From assembly GCF_007991515.1 (NCBI RefSeq), contig NZ_BJYM01000011.1, forward strand, positions 124,001 to 188,000: a stretch of 64,000 nt of DNA, written 5' to 3'. The stretch is from Oceanobacillus sojae. Its GTDB lineage: Bacteria; Bacillota; Bacilli; Bacillales; Amphibacillaceae. Each line of letters begins with the position of its first letter. Position 1 is the first letter of the stretch. A model generated the notes under the pieces. That model had not been told where the DNA came from and ran no database searches. It saw only the letters and a list, made by a program, of their open reading frames with translations. This document shows positions 37,619 through 47,198 of the stretch, piece by piece. The position numbers and the translations under genes were made by a program.

Positions 37619-38893
37619 ATGACACAAGGTGAAAAAATTGTAGTAGAAAACGGCGAAATGAATGTACCAAATAAACCAGTAATCCCATTTATTGAAGGAG
37701 ATGGGACTGGCCCGGATATTTGGGCTGCTGCCCGCCGTGTTATCGAAGCATCTGTAGAGAAAGCTTATAATGGTGAAAAATCTATTGATTGGTTAGAAGT
37801 ATATGCTGGGCAAAAAGCTTTTGATAAGACAGGTGAATGGTTACCAAAGGATACGCTTGATAAAATTAATGAATATAAGATTGCTATCAAGGGTCCATTA
37901 ACTACACCAATAGGTGGCGGTATTCGCTCTCTGAACGTAGCTTTACGTCAAGAATTAGATTTATTTACCTGCCTGCGTCCTGTACGTTATTTTGAAGGTG
38001 TTCCATCTCCAGTAAAACGTCCGGAAGATGTTGATATGGTTATCTTCCGTGAAAATACAGAAGATATCTATGCTGGTATTGAATGGCAGGAAGGCACTGA
38101 CGAGGTTAAGAAGGTTCTTAACTTCTTAAAAAATGAAATGGGCGTTAAAAATGTTCGCTTCCCTGAAACATCAGGCATTGGTGTTAAACCGGTATCTGAA
38201 GAAGGTACAAAACGTATTGTTCGTGCTGCTATTGATTATGCATTAAGTGAAGGCCGCAAAAGTGTTACTTTAGTACATAAAGGTAACATTATGAAATTTA
38301 CTGAAGGAGCCTTCAAAAACTGGGGTTACGAAGTTGCTGAACAAGAATTTGGTGATAAAGTATTTACTTGGGCTGAATACGACCGTATTGTTGAGGCGGA
38401 AGGTAAAGATGCAGCAAACAAAGCTCAGGATGATGCATTAGCAGCAGGTAAAATCCTTGTAAAAGATTCTATTGCAGATATCTTCTTACAACAAATTCTT
38501 ACTCGTCCAAAAGAGTTTGACGTAGTAGCAACAATGAACCTGAATGGTGATTACATTTCTGATGCACTTGCTGCACAGGTGGGCGGTATTGGTATTGCTC
38601 CGGGAGCAAACATTAACTATGATACTGGACATGCAATTTTCGAAGCAACTCACGGTACTGCTCCGAAATATGCAGGATTAGATAAAGTTAACCCGTCTTC
38701 TGTTATTCTTTCTGCTGTATTAATGCTTGAGCATTTAGAATGGAGAGAAGCAGCTGACTTAATTACAAAATCAATGGATAAAACAATTGGTTCTAAAGTG
38801 GTGACTTATGACTTTGCCCGTCTTATGGATGGTGCAACAGAAGTGAAATGCTCTGAGTTTGCTGATGAACTTATTAAAAATATGGAAGCATAA
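37619..38893 (+). CDS. icd: Isocitrate dehydrogenase, NADP-dependent
   Basis: Oxidative decarboxylation of isocitrate to 2-oxoglutarate. The 424-residue protein has the substrate-binding [20 protein letters not shown] block (near 102-121), [11 protein letters not shown] near 141, the metal-binding aspartates in [10 protein letters not shown] near 304 and the cofactor segment [16 protein letters not shown] near 340, where Lys and Tyr favour NADP. ATG 37619 follows AGGAGG. Confidence 0.98.
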   Translation: MTQGEKIVVENGEMNVPNKPVIPFIEGDGTGPDIWAAARRVIEASVEKAYNGEKSIDWLEVYAGQKAFDKTGEWLPKDTLDKINEYKIAIKGPLTTPIGGGIRSLNVALRQELDLFTCLRPVRYFEGVPSPVKRPEDVDMVIFRENTEDIYAGIEWQEGTDEVKKVLNFLKNEMGVKNVRFPETSGIGVKPVSEEGTKRIVRAAIDYALSEGRKSVTLVHKGNIMKFTEGAFKNWGYEVAEQEFGDKVFTWAEYDRIVEAEGKDAANKAQDDALAAGKILVKDSIADIFLQQILTRPKEFDVVATMNLNGDYISDALAAQVGGIGIAPGANINYDTGHAIFEATHGTAPKYAGLDKVNPSSVILSAVLMLEHLEWREAADLITKSMDKTIGSKVVTYDFARLMDGATEVKCSEFADELIKNMEA

Positions 38894-38957
38894 AAAAGAC
38901 AGCTTTCTATTCTAAAAAAGAATATTGAAACAGAGTAATTAATTCTGTTAATCTTGA

Positions 38958-39010
38958 GAAAATGTTTGCAGCAACGATATAAATTATCATTTGCTGCAAA
39001 CATTTTCTTC
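38958..39010 (+). terminator. Hairpin between icd and mdh
   Basis: A perfect 17-bp stem (left arm GAAAATGTTTGCAGCAA) with a 16-base loop but a poor T tract. It probably lowers read-through from citZ-icd into mdh rather than stopping it, or protects the icd message. Confidence 0.7.
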
Positions 39011-39042
39011 AAATAAAGGAACAAATAGTAGGAGGTAGTTTG

Positions 39043-39981
39043 ATGGTTTCTGTACGTAAAAAGATTTCCGTTATCGGTTCTGGCTTTACAGGAGCAACTA
39101 CTGCATTAATGGTTGCCCAAAAGGAATTAGGAGATGTTGTTCTCGTTGATATCCCGGATATGGAGAACCCAACAAAGGGAAGAGCATTGGATATGGCGGA
39201 AGCAGCTCCGGTTCAAGGTTTTGATGCGAGAGTAACTGGAACGTCGGATTATGCCGATACAAAAGATTCTGACTTAGTAATTATTACTGCCGGAATTGCA
39301 CGTAAGCCAGGAATGAGCCGGGATGATTTAGTAAATACAAACGCAAAAATAATGAAGTCGGTTACAAAAGAAATTGTGAAGTATTCCCCGAATGCAATTA
39401 TTGTTGTTCTGACTAATCCTGTTGATGCAATGACATATACAGTTTATAAAGCATCGGGCTTTCCTAGAGAACGTGTAATAGGACAATCAGGTGTGCTGGA
39501 CACAGCTCGTTTTAGAGCTTTTGTTGCAGAGGAATTAAATATTTCTGTAAAAGATATAACCGGGTTTGTTCTTGGTGGACACGGTGATGATATGGTGCCG
39601 CTTACCCGTTATTCCTATGCTGGAGGGATCCCGCTTGAAAAACTTATTTCTCCAGAACGGCTGGAAGAAATTGTACAGCGAACCCGGACTGGCGGAGGGG
39701 AGATTGTAAATCTCTTAGGAAACGGAAGTGCTTATTACGCACCTGCTGCATCGTTAGCAGTGATGGCAGAGGCAATTCTCAAGGATCAGCGGCGTATTTT
39801 GCCATCCATTGCTTACTTAGAAGGAGAATATGGATATCAGGAGATTTATCTGGGAGTTCCTACTGTTCTCGGTGGAAAAGGAATGGAAGAAATTATCGAG
39901 CTGGATTTAACAGATGAAGAGAAAATACAATTAGATAAATCTGCAGACTCAGTAAAAAAAGTTATAGATATTCTAGAATAA
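39043..39981 (+). CDS. mdh: Malate dehydrogenase
   Basis: NAD-dependent interconversion of malate and oxaloacetate. The 312-residue LDH-like type shows the nucleotide-binding [12 protein letters not shown], the substrate arginines in [11 protein letters not shown] and near [10 protein letters not shown], and the catalytic His in [10 protein letters not shown] near 177. ATG 39043 is used, seven bases after AGGAGG; a TTG codon directly before it is unlikely. Third gene of the TCA cluster, with its own hairpin upstream and a terminator after it. Confidence 0.98.
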   Translation: MVSVRKKISVIGSGFTGATTALMVAQKELGDVVLVDIPDMENPTKGRALDMAEAAPVQGFDARVTGTSDYADTKDSDLVIITAGIARKPGMSRDDLVNTNAKIMKSVTKEIVKYSPNAIIVVLTNPVDAMTYTVYKASGFPRERVIGQSGVLDTARFRAFVAEELNISVKDITGFVLGGHGDDMVPLTRYSYAGGIPLEKLISPERLEEIVQRTRTGGGEIVNLLGNGSAYYAPAASLAVMAEAILKDQRRILPSIAYLEGEYGYQEIYLGVPTVLGGKGMEEIIELDLTDEEKIQLDKSADSVKKVIDILE

Positions 39982-39990
39982 ATTTCAGTT

Positions 39991-40028
39991 AAAACGCAGT
40001 GGTAAATTCCAAAACCACTGCGTTTTTT
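39991..40028 (+). terminator. Terminator of the citZ-icd-mdh cluster
   Basis: AAAACGCAGTGGT pairs with ACCACTGCGTTTT across 9 bases, followed by T residues. Synteny with B. subtilis ends here. Confidence 0.92.
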
Positions 40029-40181
40029 CCTTAGTAAGTAAGATATTATACAACGAAACTTTATTACGCATGATTTTCTGTTCTTTACTATGATAAAACA
40101 GCCCTTACATCTATTTCTATTATTTTTGTACCCTCTGTCTTCATTGCTGCATAGGCTATTGTACACATTGAAGGAGAGGAT

Positions 40182-41603
40182 ATGAATAAGATGGGTTTAA
40201 CTATCCCGCATTTACTGTATGGATTTTTCACTTTGCTTATTTTGGTGACAATGATTTTTCGGAGAGGGATTGTCCTTCCAAGCTTGCTGGGAACGTTTGT
40301 TATTGCGTGTGTCTATAAGGGAAGCATAGTCAGTGGGTTTATGGCTATTTTTTACGCTAATTTAGTTGCTGCCCAAGAGCTTTTCAGCATCTTTTTGATT
40401 ATTACTTTTATGCTTGCATTGTTAAACGCACTAAAGGATTTACGGGCAGATGTGCTTATGATTCAGCCGATTCAAAAGGTCATGACTAATGGACACCTTT
40501 CTTATTTTGTTTTGATTATTGTTACGTATTGTATCTCCTTATTTTTCTGGCCAACACCAGCCGTGCCGCTTATTTGCGCTTTACTTGTTCCTGCGGCAAT
40601 AAGGTCCGGGCTTCCCGCTATTACAGCTGCAGTTGCAATTACCATTGCAGGCCAAGGGATGGCGCTGTCCTCTGATTATATTGTTCAGGTAGCTCCGGCG
40701 TTATCCGCGAAAGCTGCCGGTGTAGAAACTTCAGTAGTTGCAGACCGGTCTTTGGTTCTATCTCTTATTACTGGAGTAATTGCTTCTGTATTAGCCTATT
40801 TATTTTATCGGAAATCTATCCGTTCAAAAGAAGACCCGAGAAATCAGGTAGAAGCAGAACAAATTCAAGACTATGATTCTTCCGGGCATAAAGCAGCTTC
40901 AAAGCATCTGATCAAATGGAGCCGTATTTTTGCTTGGCTGGTGCCTGTTGTTTTACTGGCCGTAGTTGGGTATATGCTCTATAATAAATTTTTTGGATCC
41001 AGTGATTTAATAGGCGGAGAAGGTGCTGCTCTTGTAGGAGGAGTAGCGGTTATTTTATTATTACTCGCTACAGGTGTATTCGGAAAACGAAATGCATTGG
41101 ATTATGTTGGTAATCACATTACGAATGGGTTTGTCTTTGCTTTTAGAGCAATGGGACCAGTCATTCCTATTGCCGGATTTTTCTTTTTAGGAAGTGCTGA
41201 GTTTTCCAAGGATATCCTGCTTGTAGAAGAAGCGCCATCTTTTTTATTTGAAATTATTACCTCTATCCAGTCTTTTCTTCCAGAAAGTACGGTCTTTGTT
41301 GCTTTTAGTTTATTGTTAGTTGGTATTATCACTGGTTTAGATGGATCTGGTTTTTCTGGCTTACCTTTAACAGGAGCTTTGGCTGCATCATTACAATCTT
41401 CTTCTATAGATGCAAGTACATTAGCTGCAATTGGTCAGCTTGGGGCAATTTGGTCAGGCGGAGGTGCACTAATCGCTTGGTCATCTCTTATTGCTGTAGC
41501 AGGATTCTGTGGTGTCTCTGCAATTGAATTAGTGAGGAAAAATTTCTTTCCAGTAGTTATTGGTTTAGTTATTGCAACAATTGCAGCTGTTTTTATATTT
41601 TAG
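40182..41603 (+). CDS. Polytopic membrane transporter of the ion-transporter superfamily (YhfA-like)
   Basis: A 473-residue permease with about 11-12 hydrophobic helices. Two similar halves each contain a helix-breaking, small-residue segment: FFWPTPAVPLICALLVPAA near 127 and GLDGSGFSGLPLTGALAAS near 387. This is the architecture of the citrate/dicarboxylate and gluconate permease superfamily, in which each half carries a re-entrant loop. The closest relative I can name is the uncharacterised YhfA of Bacillus. An acidic loop lies near residues 215-245. The substrate is unknown; adjacency to mdh is suggestive only. ATG follows GAAGGAGAGG. Confidence 0.72.
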   Translation: MNKMGLTIPHLLYGFFTLLILVTMIFRRGIVLPSLLGTFVIACVYKGSIVSGFMAIFYANLVAAQELFSIFLIITFMLALLNALKDLRADVLMIQPIQKVMTNGHLSYFVLIIVTYCISLFFWPTPAVPLICALLVPAAIRSGLPAITAAVAITIAGQGMALSSDYIVQVAPALSAKAAGVETSVVADRSLVLSLITGVIASVLAYLFYRKSIRSKEDPRNQVEAEQIQDYDSSGHKAASKHLIKWSRIFAWLVPVVLLAVVGYMLYNKFFGSSDLIGGEGAALVGGVAVILLLLATGVFGKRNALDYVGNHITNGFVFAFRAMGPVIPIAGFFFLGSAEFSKDILLVEEAPSFLFEIITSIQSFLPESTVFVAFSLLLVGIITGLDGSGFSGLPLTGALAASLQSSSIDASTLAAIGQLGAIWSGGGALIAWSSLIAVAGFCGVSAIELVRKNFFPVVIGLVIATIAAVFIF

Positions 41604-41612
41604 GCTTTTAAG

Positions 41613-41650
41613 ATAAAGAGCTTTCTTTTTTATTATAAAGAGAGCTCTTG
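41613..41650 (+). terminator. Hairpin after the permease gene
   Basis: AAGAGCT-TTCTTT pairs with AAAGAG-AGCTCTT, without a clear T run afterwards. Confidence 0.45.
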
Positions 41651-41807
41651 TACATAATAAATTCGTGAGCTTATAATTGGGTAAAAGAATCATTAGTATT
41701 TTAAAATGAATATATAGGCTGAATATTATCTCTTTGTGAAAAAATAATATTCCAAAACCAGCAGAACTATCACAATATTATATGAATAATGGAGAGGGGT
41801 TAGATTG

Positions 41808-42788
41808 ATGAGAGCGCTTGTACATGAAAACGGCAGTTTACAAATGAAAGAAATGGAATTGCAGGAGCCTGGGGGATCAGAAGTAGTTATTAGCCTGAAG
41901 GCAGCAGGCCTTAACCGGCGAGATTTAGGTATCCCTAATCGCAGAAAGGGAACAGACAAGGCTCTGATACTTGGTTCAGATGGGGCCGGAATTGTTGAAA
42001 AAGTAGGCAGAAACGTTACAGATGTAAAGGTTGGAGATGAAGTAATTATTAATCCTGCATTACGCTGGGTAAAAAATAATGAAGCTCCACCGGTAGAATT
42101 TGATATTTTAGGGATGCCGGATCATGGAACGTTTGCTGAAAAAATTGTTATTTCCGAAGATCAGGTAGAGCCCAAGCCATCCTTTATGAGCTGGGAAGAA
42201 GCAGCGGCCTTCCCATTGGCTGCCTTGACAGGCTATCGGGCGATGTTTACAAAAGGTCAGCTTCAAAAAGGAGAGACTGTTTTTATTCCTGGAGCAGGCG
42301 GAGGGGTGGCAACTTATCTAATTGCATTTGCAAAAAATATTGGTGCGCGGGTTATTACAACATCAAGAAGTGCTGAGAAAAGAGAAAAGGCTGTAAAACT
42401 TGGAGCAGATGTTGTTATTGATACAGCTGATGACTGGAAGGAAAGACTGGGGAATGAAACAATCGATATGGTTATTGATAGTAACGGAAAAGCAACCTTT
42501 AGCCGTTCTTTAACTATTTTGAAGAAGGGAGGAAGATTTGTAACGTTCGGTGCAACTACGGACGATATTGTGGAGTTTGATCTGCGTTCTTTCTTTTATG
42601 GGCAGTACAAGCTTATTGGATCCACGATGGGCTGCAGAGAAGAATTGATTGCTGCTCTTGAGCATGCTGAACAATACCAATTACATCCGGTGGTCGATCG
42701 TGTTTTTTCTCTCGATCAAAGTTTAGATGCACTCAGCTATTTAGACGGAGGAAAGCAATTTGGAAAGGTAATTATTCGTATTTCTTAA
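41808..42788 (+). CDS. Zinc-independent MDR oxidoreductase (quinone reductase-like, YogA type)
   Basis: A 326-residue medium-chain dehydrogenase/reductase. The GroES-like N-terminal domain (about 1-125) is followed by a Rossmann domain with PGAGGGVATYLIAFAK near 162-177 and TSRSAEKREKAVKLGADVVID near 185. None of the catalytic or structural zinc cysteines of classical alcohol dehydrogenases is present, so a zinc-free NADPH-dependent enone/quinone reductase is more likely. The substrate cannot be stated. ATG 41808 is preferred to TTG 41805; GGAGAGGGG lies upstream. The acetyltransferase gene follows after 25 bases and may be co-transcribed. Confidence 0.85.
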   Translation: MRALVHENGSLQMKEMELQEPGGSEVVISLKAAGLNRRDLGIPNRRKGTDKALILGSDGAGIVEKVGRNVTDVKVGDEVIINPALRWVKNNEAPPVEFDILGMPDHGTFAEKIVISEDQVEPKPSFMSWEEAAAFPLAALTGYRAMFTKGQLQKGETVFIPGAGGGVATYLIAFAKNIGARVITTSRSAEKREKAVKLGADVVIDTADDWKERLGNETIDMVIDSNGKATFSRSLTILKKGGRFVTFGATTDDIVEFDLRSFFYGQYKLIGSTMGCREELIAALEHAEQYQLHPVVDRVFSLDQSLDALSYLDGGKQFGKVIIRIS

Positions 42789-42813
42789 ATCCAATAAGAA
42801 AGAAGGCAGGCCT

Positions 42814-43359
42814 ATGGAATTTTCAAGTATGGAGACGGAGCGGCTGCGCTTAATCGAAATCAATCAGGAGCATAAACAGAAGATATTTGAGATTTTTTCT
42901 AAGGAAGAAGTTACCCGCTATTATGGAATAGAGCCATTTCAAAAAATAGAACAAGCCGAAAAAATGATTGATTCCTTCCAAAAACATATTCAGGAAAATA
43001 GAGCTGTTCGTTGGGGGATAGTACCGAAAGATACGGAAGAGTTAGCAGGCACTATCGGATTAAATAATTTGCAGATATGGAATAAACGGGCTGAAATTGG
43101 GTTTGATATGCATCCTGATTTTTGGAGAATGGGATATACAAGTGAGGCTGTTAAAAAAATACTGGAATATAGCTTTCAGCAATTGAATTTAAAAAGAGTC
43201 GGCGCCATTACCTATCCTGAAAACAAGGCATCTAATCAGTTATTAGACAAGCTTGGATTTCAAAAAGAAGGATTGTTAAGAAGTTATATTAATCTGCCGG
43301 AGTATTCTCAGGATACCTGTATTTATTCATTTTTAAAAGAGGAATGGGAGCAAAGATAA
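42814..43359 (+). CDS. GNAT N-acetyltransferase, RimJ/RimL type
   Basis: A 181-residue GNAT protein. The start ETERLRLIEINQEHKQKIFEIF is typical of the RimJ/RimL group, the LAGTIGLNNL and RAEIGFDMHPDFWRMGYTSEA segments form the acetyl-CoA loop (motif A, about 95-120), and ENKASNQLLDKLGFQKEGLLR near 148 is motif B. Targets may be ribosomal N-termini, free amino acids or an antibiotic; nothing here decides. It lies right after the MDR gene and ends at a bidirectional terminator. Confidence 0.85.
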   Translation: MEFSSMETERLRLIEINQEHKQKIFEIFSKEEVTRYYGIEPFQKIEQAEKMIDSFQKHIQENRAVRWGIVPKDTEELAGTIGLNNLQIWNKRAEIGFDMHPDFWRMGYTSEAVKKILEYSFQQLNLKRVGAITYPENKASNQLLDKLGFQKEGLLRSYINLPEYSQDTCIYSFLKEEWEQR

Positions 43360-43365
43360 AACAAT

Positions 43366-43414
43366 AAAGGCAGGAGGCTTTCATATAGCTGAAAAAGTCT
43401 CACTGCCTATTTTT
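43366..43414. terminator. Bidirectional terminator between the GNAT gene and the spoVA2 operon
   Basis: AGGCAG pairs with CTGCCT, with an inner GGCTTT/AAAGTC stem; T-rich tails lie on both sides. Confidence 0.75.
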
Positions 43415-43440
43415 GTTGCTTATTTAATATTGGGCTCCTA

Positions 43441-44298
43441 TTATTTTAAATAAGGCTCTATTCGTCTTATTGCTTCCTGAAGCCGTTTTTGGTTCCGGTC
43501 GTATAATTCCTTGGCTTGAGGGTTATCTGTAGCTAAAGCAAACAGTTCTAGATCTGCCTGACATTTTTTCATACTGGCTAATAAAAGAGCAGACTGTGCA
43601 GGTTCAGGCACGGCAATATGATCATCATACAGATCAAGGAAAAGCTGTCCCTGATGATCAACTTGACCGAGAAAAACGTTATCTATTGTGACGTTTTGTT
43701 TCTCTAATTCAGCTTCAAGCCAGGTTGGATTTAAAGAAGCATTAGCCAGAGGCTCCAGCAGTATATTACCGTCTGCAATAACGGTTTGCGGTTCTTTGTC
43801 AGGTGCTGGAGCGATATTTAAGTCTTTTAAGGTTATTGGCCGATTTTCCCGTTTTGGCAGAACATTTAATTCTCCAGTCGGCTCTAAAACAGCAAATTCT
43901 ACATCGGAAACAAGGAATTGATCGTTATTCCTGAGCTTTTCTAACAGGTCATCGGTAGAATAGCCTTCTTTTTTTAAATTTTCCTCCATCACCTTCCCAT
44001 TTTGAATAAAAACAGTACTTTTTCCATCTGTGAAGTCCCGTATACGCTTGCTTTTCAAGGATAACTTTTCAATTGTGAATGCAGCAATAAACCAGACAAA
44101 CATGGCTAATAATGCATAATAAAAGCTATTGTATGGATCAACAGTATGGAAGGCGGCGATTCCTCCGAGTACAATTCCAGAAATGGTTTCAAATATATTG
44201 AGCTGAGATAATTGCTTTGCACCCAGCCATTTTACAAAGAAAAATAAGACTGTGATTAAAATAATGGACCGAATAATAATAGATATCCATTCAGGCAT
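43441..44298 (-). CDS. DUF421-DUF1657 fusion protein (2Duf, YetF-like)
   Basis: A 285-residue membrane protein that ends the spoVA2-type operon. Three transmembrane helices occupy about residues 5-80 (IIRSIILITVLFFFVKWLGAK onwards), followed by the soluble YetF-type DUF421 region (about 85-225). The C-terminal 50 residues (LLASMKKCQADLELFALATD, then NPQAKELY) are a DUF1657 domain, closely like the free-standing DUF1657 protein at the head of the operon (SLEQFALQTDNKQAKQLY). Proteins of this architecture in spoVA2mob operons are known as 2Duf and raise wet-heat resistance of spores by changing the inner membrane. That function is transferred by architecture and context. Confidence 0.85.
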   Translation of the reverse strand: MPEWISIIIRSIILITVLFFFVKWLGAKQLSQLNIFETISGIVLGGIAAFHTVDPYNSFYYALLAMFVWFIAAFTIEKLSLKSKRIRDFTDGKSTVFIQNGKVMEENLKKEGYSTDDLLEKLRNNDQFLVSDVEFAVLEPTGELNVLPKRENRPITLKDLNIAPAPDKEPQTVIADGNILLEPLANASLNPTWLEAELEKQNVTIDNVFLGQVDHQGQLFLDLYDDHIAVPEPAQSALLLASMKKCQADLELFALATDNPQAKELYDRNQKRLQEAIRRIEPYLK

Positions 44299-44312
44299 GC
44301 TTTTCCCTCCCT

Positions 44313-44516
44313 TTAGGATTTATATTGCGGTTCTTGTTTGTCAATATGAATAATTTGCTGATGTATATCCTGACGTGCAATCTTAATTAACTGAGAAGTC
44401 TCGTCTATAGTTGTTTTTAAATCTTGTTCTGTTGTTGAGGCATGTAAAAGATCTAATCCAGCTTCAATGGATTTTAAGGTAGCATAACATGTTTTTACTT
44501 GTGATCCTACTGTCAT
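44313..44516 (-). CDS. Small DUF1657 protein, operon copy 2
   Basis: A 67-residue helical protein beginning MTVGSQVKTCYATLKS and ending KQEPQYKS. It shares these ends with the first gene of the operon, while the middle has diverged (it lacks the FALQTDN block). ATG follows AGGGAGATG; the spoVAE gene ends 11 bases upstream and the 2Duf gene starts 14 bases downstream. Unknown biochemistry; probably a spore inner-membrane accessory protein. Confidence 0.85.
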   Translation of the reverse strand: MTVGSQVKTCYATLKSIEAGLDLLHASTTEQDLKTTIDETSQLIKIARQDIHQQIIHIDKQEPQYKS

Positions 44517-44527
44517 AAAGCATCTCC

Positions 44528-44878
44528 CTATCCTTTTGGTTTAAAAATAATAGCACCGATGACACCGAATATAATCGCAGCAGAAATACCTGCACTTGTT
44601 ACCTCAAACATTCCTGTTACCACACCAATTAACCCGTGCTTTTCCGCTTCCTGCATTGCTCCGTGGACTAAAGAGTTCCCGAAGCTTGTGATTGGTACTG
44701 TTGCTCCTGCTCCGGCAAAATCAATAAGCGGTTCATACCAGCCAATTCCATCCAAAACAGCCCCGGCAATAACCAAAATCGATAATGTGTGTGCAGGAGA
44801 TAACTTAAATACATCAAACATAATTTGCCCGATAACGCAGATAAGACCTCCTACAACAAATGCCCAGAAAAAAATCAT
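44528..44878 (-). CDS. spoVAE: Stage V sporulation protein AE (SpoVAEb)
   Basis: A 116-residue membrane protein with three to four hydrophobic helices and the block [21 protein letters not shown] near 53-73, the SpoVAC/SpoVAEb family mark. SpoVAC, D and Eb together are the core of the channel that moves Ca-dipicolinate across the spore inner membrane. Its ATG overlaps the spoVAD stop by four bases (ATGA), showing coupled translation. Confidence 0.93.
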   Translation of the reverse strand: MIFFWAFVVGGLICVIGQIMFDVFKLSPAHTLSILVIAGAVLDGIGWYEPLIDFAGAGATVPITSFGNSLVHGAMQEAEKHGLIGVVTGMFEVTSAGISAAIIFGVIGAIIFKPKG

Positions 44879-45891
44879 ATGTGTTCACCTCTTGCTTCGA
44901 TTGACACAGCGTGTGCAATACATGGGATGGGGTCTTTTTGCTGAATACTTAGTGTAGAGTGAAGAGATCCGGTTGCTGCGACAAGAATTCTTTTTAAATT
45001 TCCTTTCATTACTTCTTGAAGAAAGTGCCCATAGGTCACAATGGCTGAACAAGCTGCCCCGCTTCCCCCGGCAAGTACCGGCTGATCCTCACGATATATA
45101 GCGATGCCGCAATCAACATATTTTTCTGCATCAATCGGGATATTACGGTCGTGTAATAAATCCAGAGAAACTTCCCTTCCAACATGACCAAGGTCACCAG
45201 TTATTATCAAATCGTAATAAGATGGATCAATTTGCATATCTCGAAAGTGAGCTTCAATCGTATCAGCGGCAGCAATAGCCATAGCTCCGCCCATATTAAA
45301 TGGATCAGTCATTCCCATATCAGCTACCTTTCCAATTGTGGCAGATGTTATAGAGGGTCCGGCCCCATTTTGAGTAACAAGCGCACATCCTGCCCCGGTA
45401 ACTGTCCATTGAGAGGTAGGAGGCTTCTGTCCGCCATATTCTGTCGGGTAACGAAACTGCTTTTCTGTCGCTGCGTTATGACTGGAAGCTGCGCAAAGAA
45501 TATAATTTGCCCCCTTAGCATTAATAATAGAAGCAGCGAGTGCCAGGCTTTCCATAGAGGTGGCACAAGCGCTGAAGGTCCCTAAAAAAGGGATGCTGCT
45601 TGTACTTGCGGCAAAACTGGTCGGGGTCATTTGGTTAATTAAATCACCGGCAATTAAAAATTCCACTTTTTCCTTTTCAATACGGCCTTTTTTCAAAGTA
45701 GTCTGTATTGCTTCTTCCAACATTTTTTGCTGAGCTTTCTCCCAGGAATCCTGATTAATCCACATATCCTCATGAAGAATATCAAATGCTTCTGGAATTT
45801 TTCCTTTTGCTTCAAAAGGCCCGCCGACAGTTCCTGTAGATAGAATAGATGGACGATTTTCAAAAATCCAGGATTGGTGTCCTTGTAGCAT
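44875..45891 (-). CDS. spoVAD: Stage V sporulation protein AD
   Basis: A soluble protein of 338 residues with the thiolase/ketoacyl-synthase III fold that binds dipicolinic acid. Typical segments are [19 protein letters not shown] at the start, a cysteine in [15 protein letters not shown] near 115, TGAGCALV near 174, [15 protein letters not shown] near 230 and [10 protein letters not shown] near 283. The frame opens five codons upstream, but ATG 45891 overlaps the spoVAC stop (TAATG) after GGGGGG. The length equals B. subtilis SpoVAD. Confidence 0.96.
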   Translation of the reverse strand: MLQGHQSWIFENRPSILSTGTVGGPFEAKGKIPEAFDILHEDMWINQDSWEKAQQKMLEEAIQTTLKKGRIEKEKVEFLIAGDLINQMTPTSFAASTSSIPFLGTFSACATSMESLALAASIINAKGANYILCAASSHNAATEKQFRYPTEYGGQKPPTSQWTVTGAGCALVTQNGAGPSITSATIGKVADMGMTDPFNMGGAMAIAAADTIEAHFRDMQIDPSYYDLIITGDLGHVGREVSLDLLHDRNIPIDAEKYVDCGIAIYREDQPVLAGGSGAACSAIVTYGHFLQEVMKGNLKRILVAATGSLHSTLSIQQKDPIPCIAHAVSIEARGEHI

Positions 45892-46370
45892 TAAAATCCC
45901 CCCCATTGCGTGAGAATCGTTTTAATGAGGGCTACGATAAATGCAGAAAACACACCGTAAACAATGACAGGTCCGGCTAGTTTGAGCATGTTGCTGCCTA
46001 CACCGAGAATAAATCCTTCTGATCGGTACTCAATTGCTGAAGAGATAACGGCGTTTCCAAATCCTGTTACAGGAACTGCAGAACCAGCTCCTGCAAATTG
46101 TGCAATACGATCATAAACACCGAAACCGGTTAACAGCATCGTGATAAAAATTAATGTGGCAACGGTTGGATTCCCGGCGGTTTTTTCTGTGAAATTAAAT
46201 TGATAAATATAAAAGGTAGAAATAAGCTGGCCGATAAGACAGATTAAACCGCCTATAAGGAAAGCCTTAATACAATTTTTAAAGATGGGCCGTTTTATTT
46301 CACGTTTTTGTTGGAAAGCTTGATATTGCTGCTGGTTTGGCTGTAATTTTTGTTTCTTTTTATCTCCCAT
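45891..46370 (-). CDS. spoVAC: Stage V sporulation protein AC
   Basis: A 159-residue protein with a basic, glutamine-rich N-terminus (about 1-30) and four hydrophobic helices. FAGAGSAVPVTGFGNAVISSAIE near 92-115 is the shared SpoVAC/SpoVAE motif. In B. subtilis SpoVAC behaves as a mechanosensitive channel subunit for dipicolinate release. ATG follows AAAAGGAGTG. It sits between the lipoprotein gene (63-base gap) and spoVAD (one-base overlap). Confidence 0.95.
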   Translation of the reverse strand: MGDKKKQKLQPNQQQYQAFQQKREIKRPIFKNCIKAFLIGGLICLIGQLISTFYIYQFNFTEKTAGNPTVATLIFITMLLTGFGVYDRIAQFAGAGSAVPVTGFGNAVISSAIEYRSEGFILGVGSNMLKLAGPVIVYGVFSAFIVALIKTILTQWGGF

Positions 46371-46433
46371 TTAAGACACTCCTTTTCGGGTTTATATGAA
46401 ACAAACGGAGGGCTGCTGAAGCATTCACTCCTA

Positions 46434-46877
46434 TTAAGTCTGTTCCTTGGATAAATGGATTATTTTCTCCATCTGTTTCTTTATTTCGTCTTCAATTAAA
46501 TTATTTTTTACTATTTTTTCCTCGAGCTTCGCTGTTTCAATGATTATCTTTTTGTCGGTTGACAATTCTATGGTGAAATCGGGAAAAGCCCGTTCCAGTT
46601 CTTTTTGATAAGTTTTACTTTTTTCTTCCAGTGAAAATCGCTCATGATGAGGGATTTCAATAGTGACCAGCAGTGTGTCTTTTGTATTTACTGCATGAAC
46701 AGCTTCAATATCCTCTCTATCCGTAAATAATTCTTTTGCCTGGATAGCGGCTTCTTGATTAGAACTCGTGGATAAATGCGTTATATTGGGATTATCGGAA
46801 TAAGAAGATTCATTATGATTACAACCGGCTAAAAAAATAATAAAGAATAACAACAGTGTAATTTTTCTGGAATTCAT
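46434..46877 (-). CDS. YhcN/YlaJ-type sporulation lipoprotein
   Basis: A 147-residue lipoprotein: basic start MNSRKI, hydrophobic stretch to residue 17, lipobox LAGC with the lipidated Cys19. The mature part resembles the YhcN/YlaJ domain (LFTDREDIEAVHAVNTKDTLLV), seen in spore inner-membrane lipoproteins linked to germination. ATG follows AGGATGTGAG. Second gene of the spoVA2-type operon, in the position known from spoVA2mob. Confidence 0.85.
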   Translation of the reverse strand: MNSRKITLLLFFIIFLAGCNHNESSYSDNPNITHLSTSSNQEAAIQAKELFTDREDIEAVHAVNTKDTLLVTIEIPHHERFSLEEKSKTYQKELERAFPDFTIELSTDKKIIIETAKLEEKIVKNNLIEDEIKKQMEKIIHLSKEQT

Positions 46878-46962
46878 ATACTCACATCCTGTTCTTTATC
46901 TGATATGTAGAGGGGACTGTATGAATAGTCCCCGGTTTTACTGTACTGTCTAACATATCTTA

Positions 46963-47166
46963 TTACTGTTTGTACTGAGGCTCTTCCTGCATTACTTGTT
47001 GTATTCTTGGTTCTAATTGATCTAAAATACCTTGTGTTTGTTGTGCTGCATTTTTATACAGCTGCTTGGCCTGTTTATTATCTGTTTGAAGTGCAAACTG
47101 CTCAAGGCTTGCCTGTGCACTTTTTAAACCTGAAATAGTTTGTTGAACTTGCGTACCTACTGTCAT
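46963..47166 (-). CDS. Small DUF1657 protein, operon copy 1
   Basis: A 67-residue helical protein starting MTVGTQVQQTISGLKSAQAS with the FALQTDNKQAKQLY core and the ending EEPQYKQ. The frame opens at GTG 47175, which lies inside the ribosome-binding site AAGGAGTG; ATG 47166 gives the same N-terminus as the second copy in this operon. First gene of the spoVA2-type operon, preceded by a probable sigma-G promoter. Confidence 0.87.
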   Translation of the reverse strand: MTVGTQVQQTISGLKSAQASLEQFALQTDNKQAKQLYKNAAQQTQGILDQLEPRIQQVMQEEPQYKQ

Positions 47167-47198
47167 TACCTTCACTCCTTTTCATATCTTGCACTTAT

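Noticed and set aside
45184-45585. 133-residue plus-strand frame within spoVAD
   Set aside because: Antisense shadow of spoVAD; cysteine- and serine-rich translation typical of a wrong frame.
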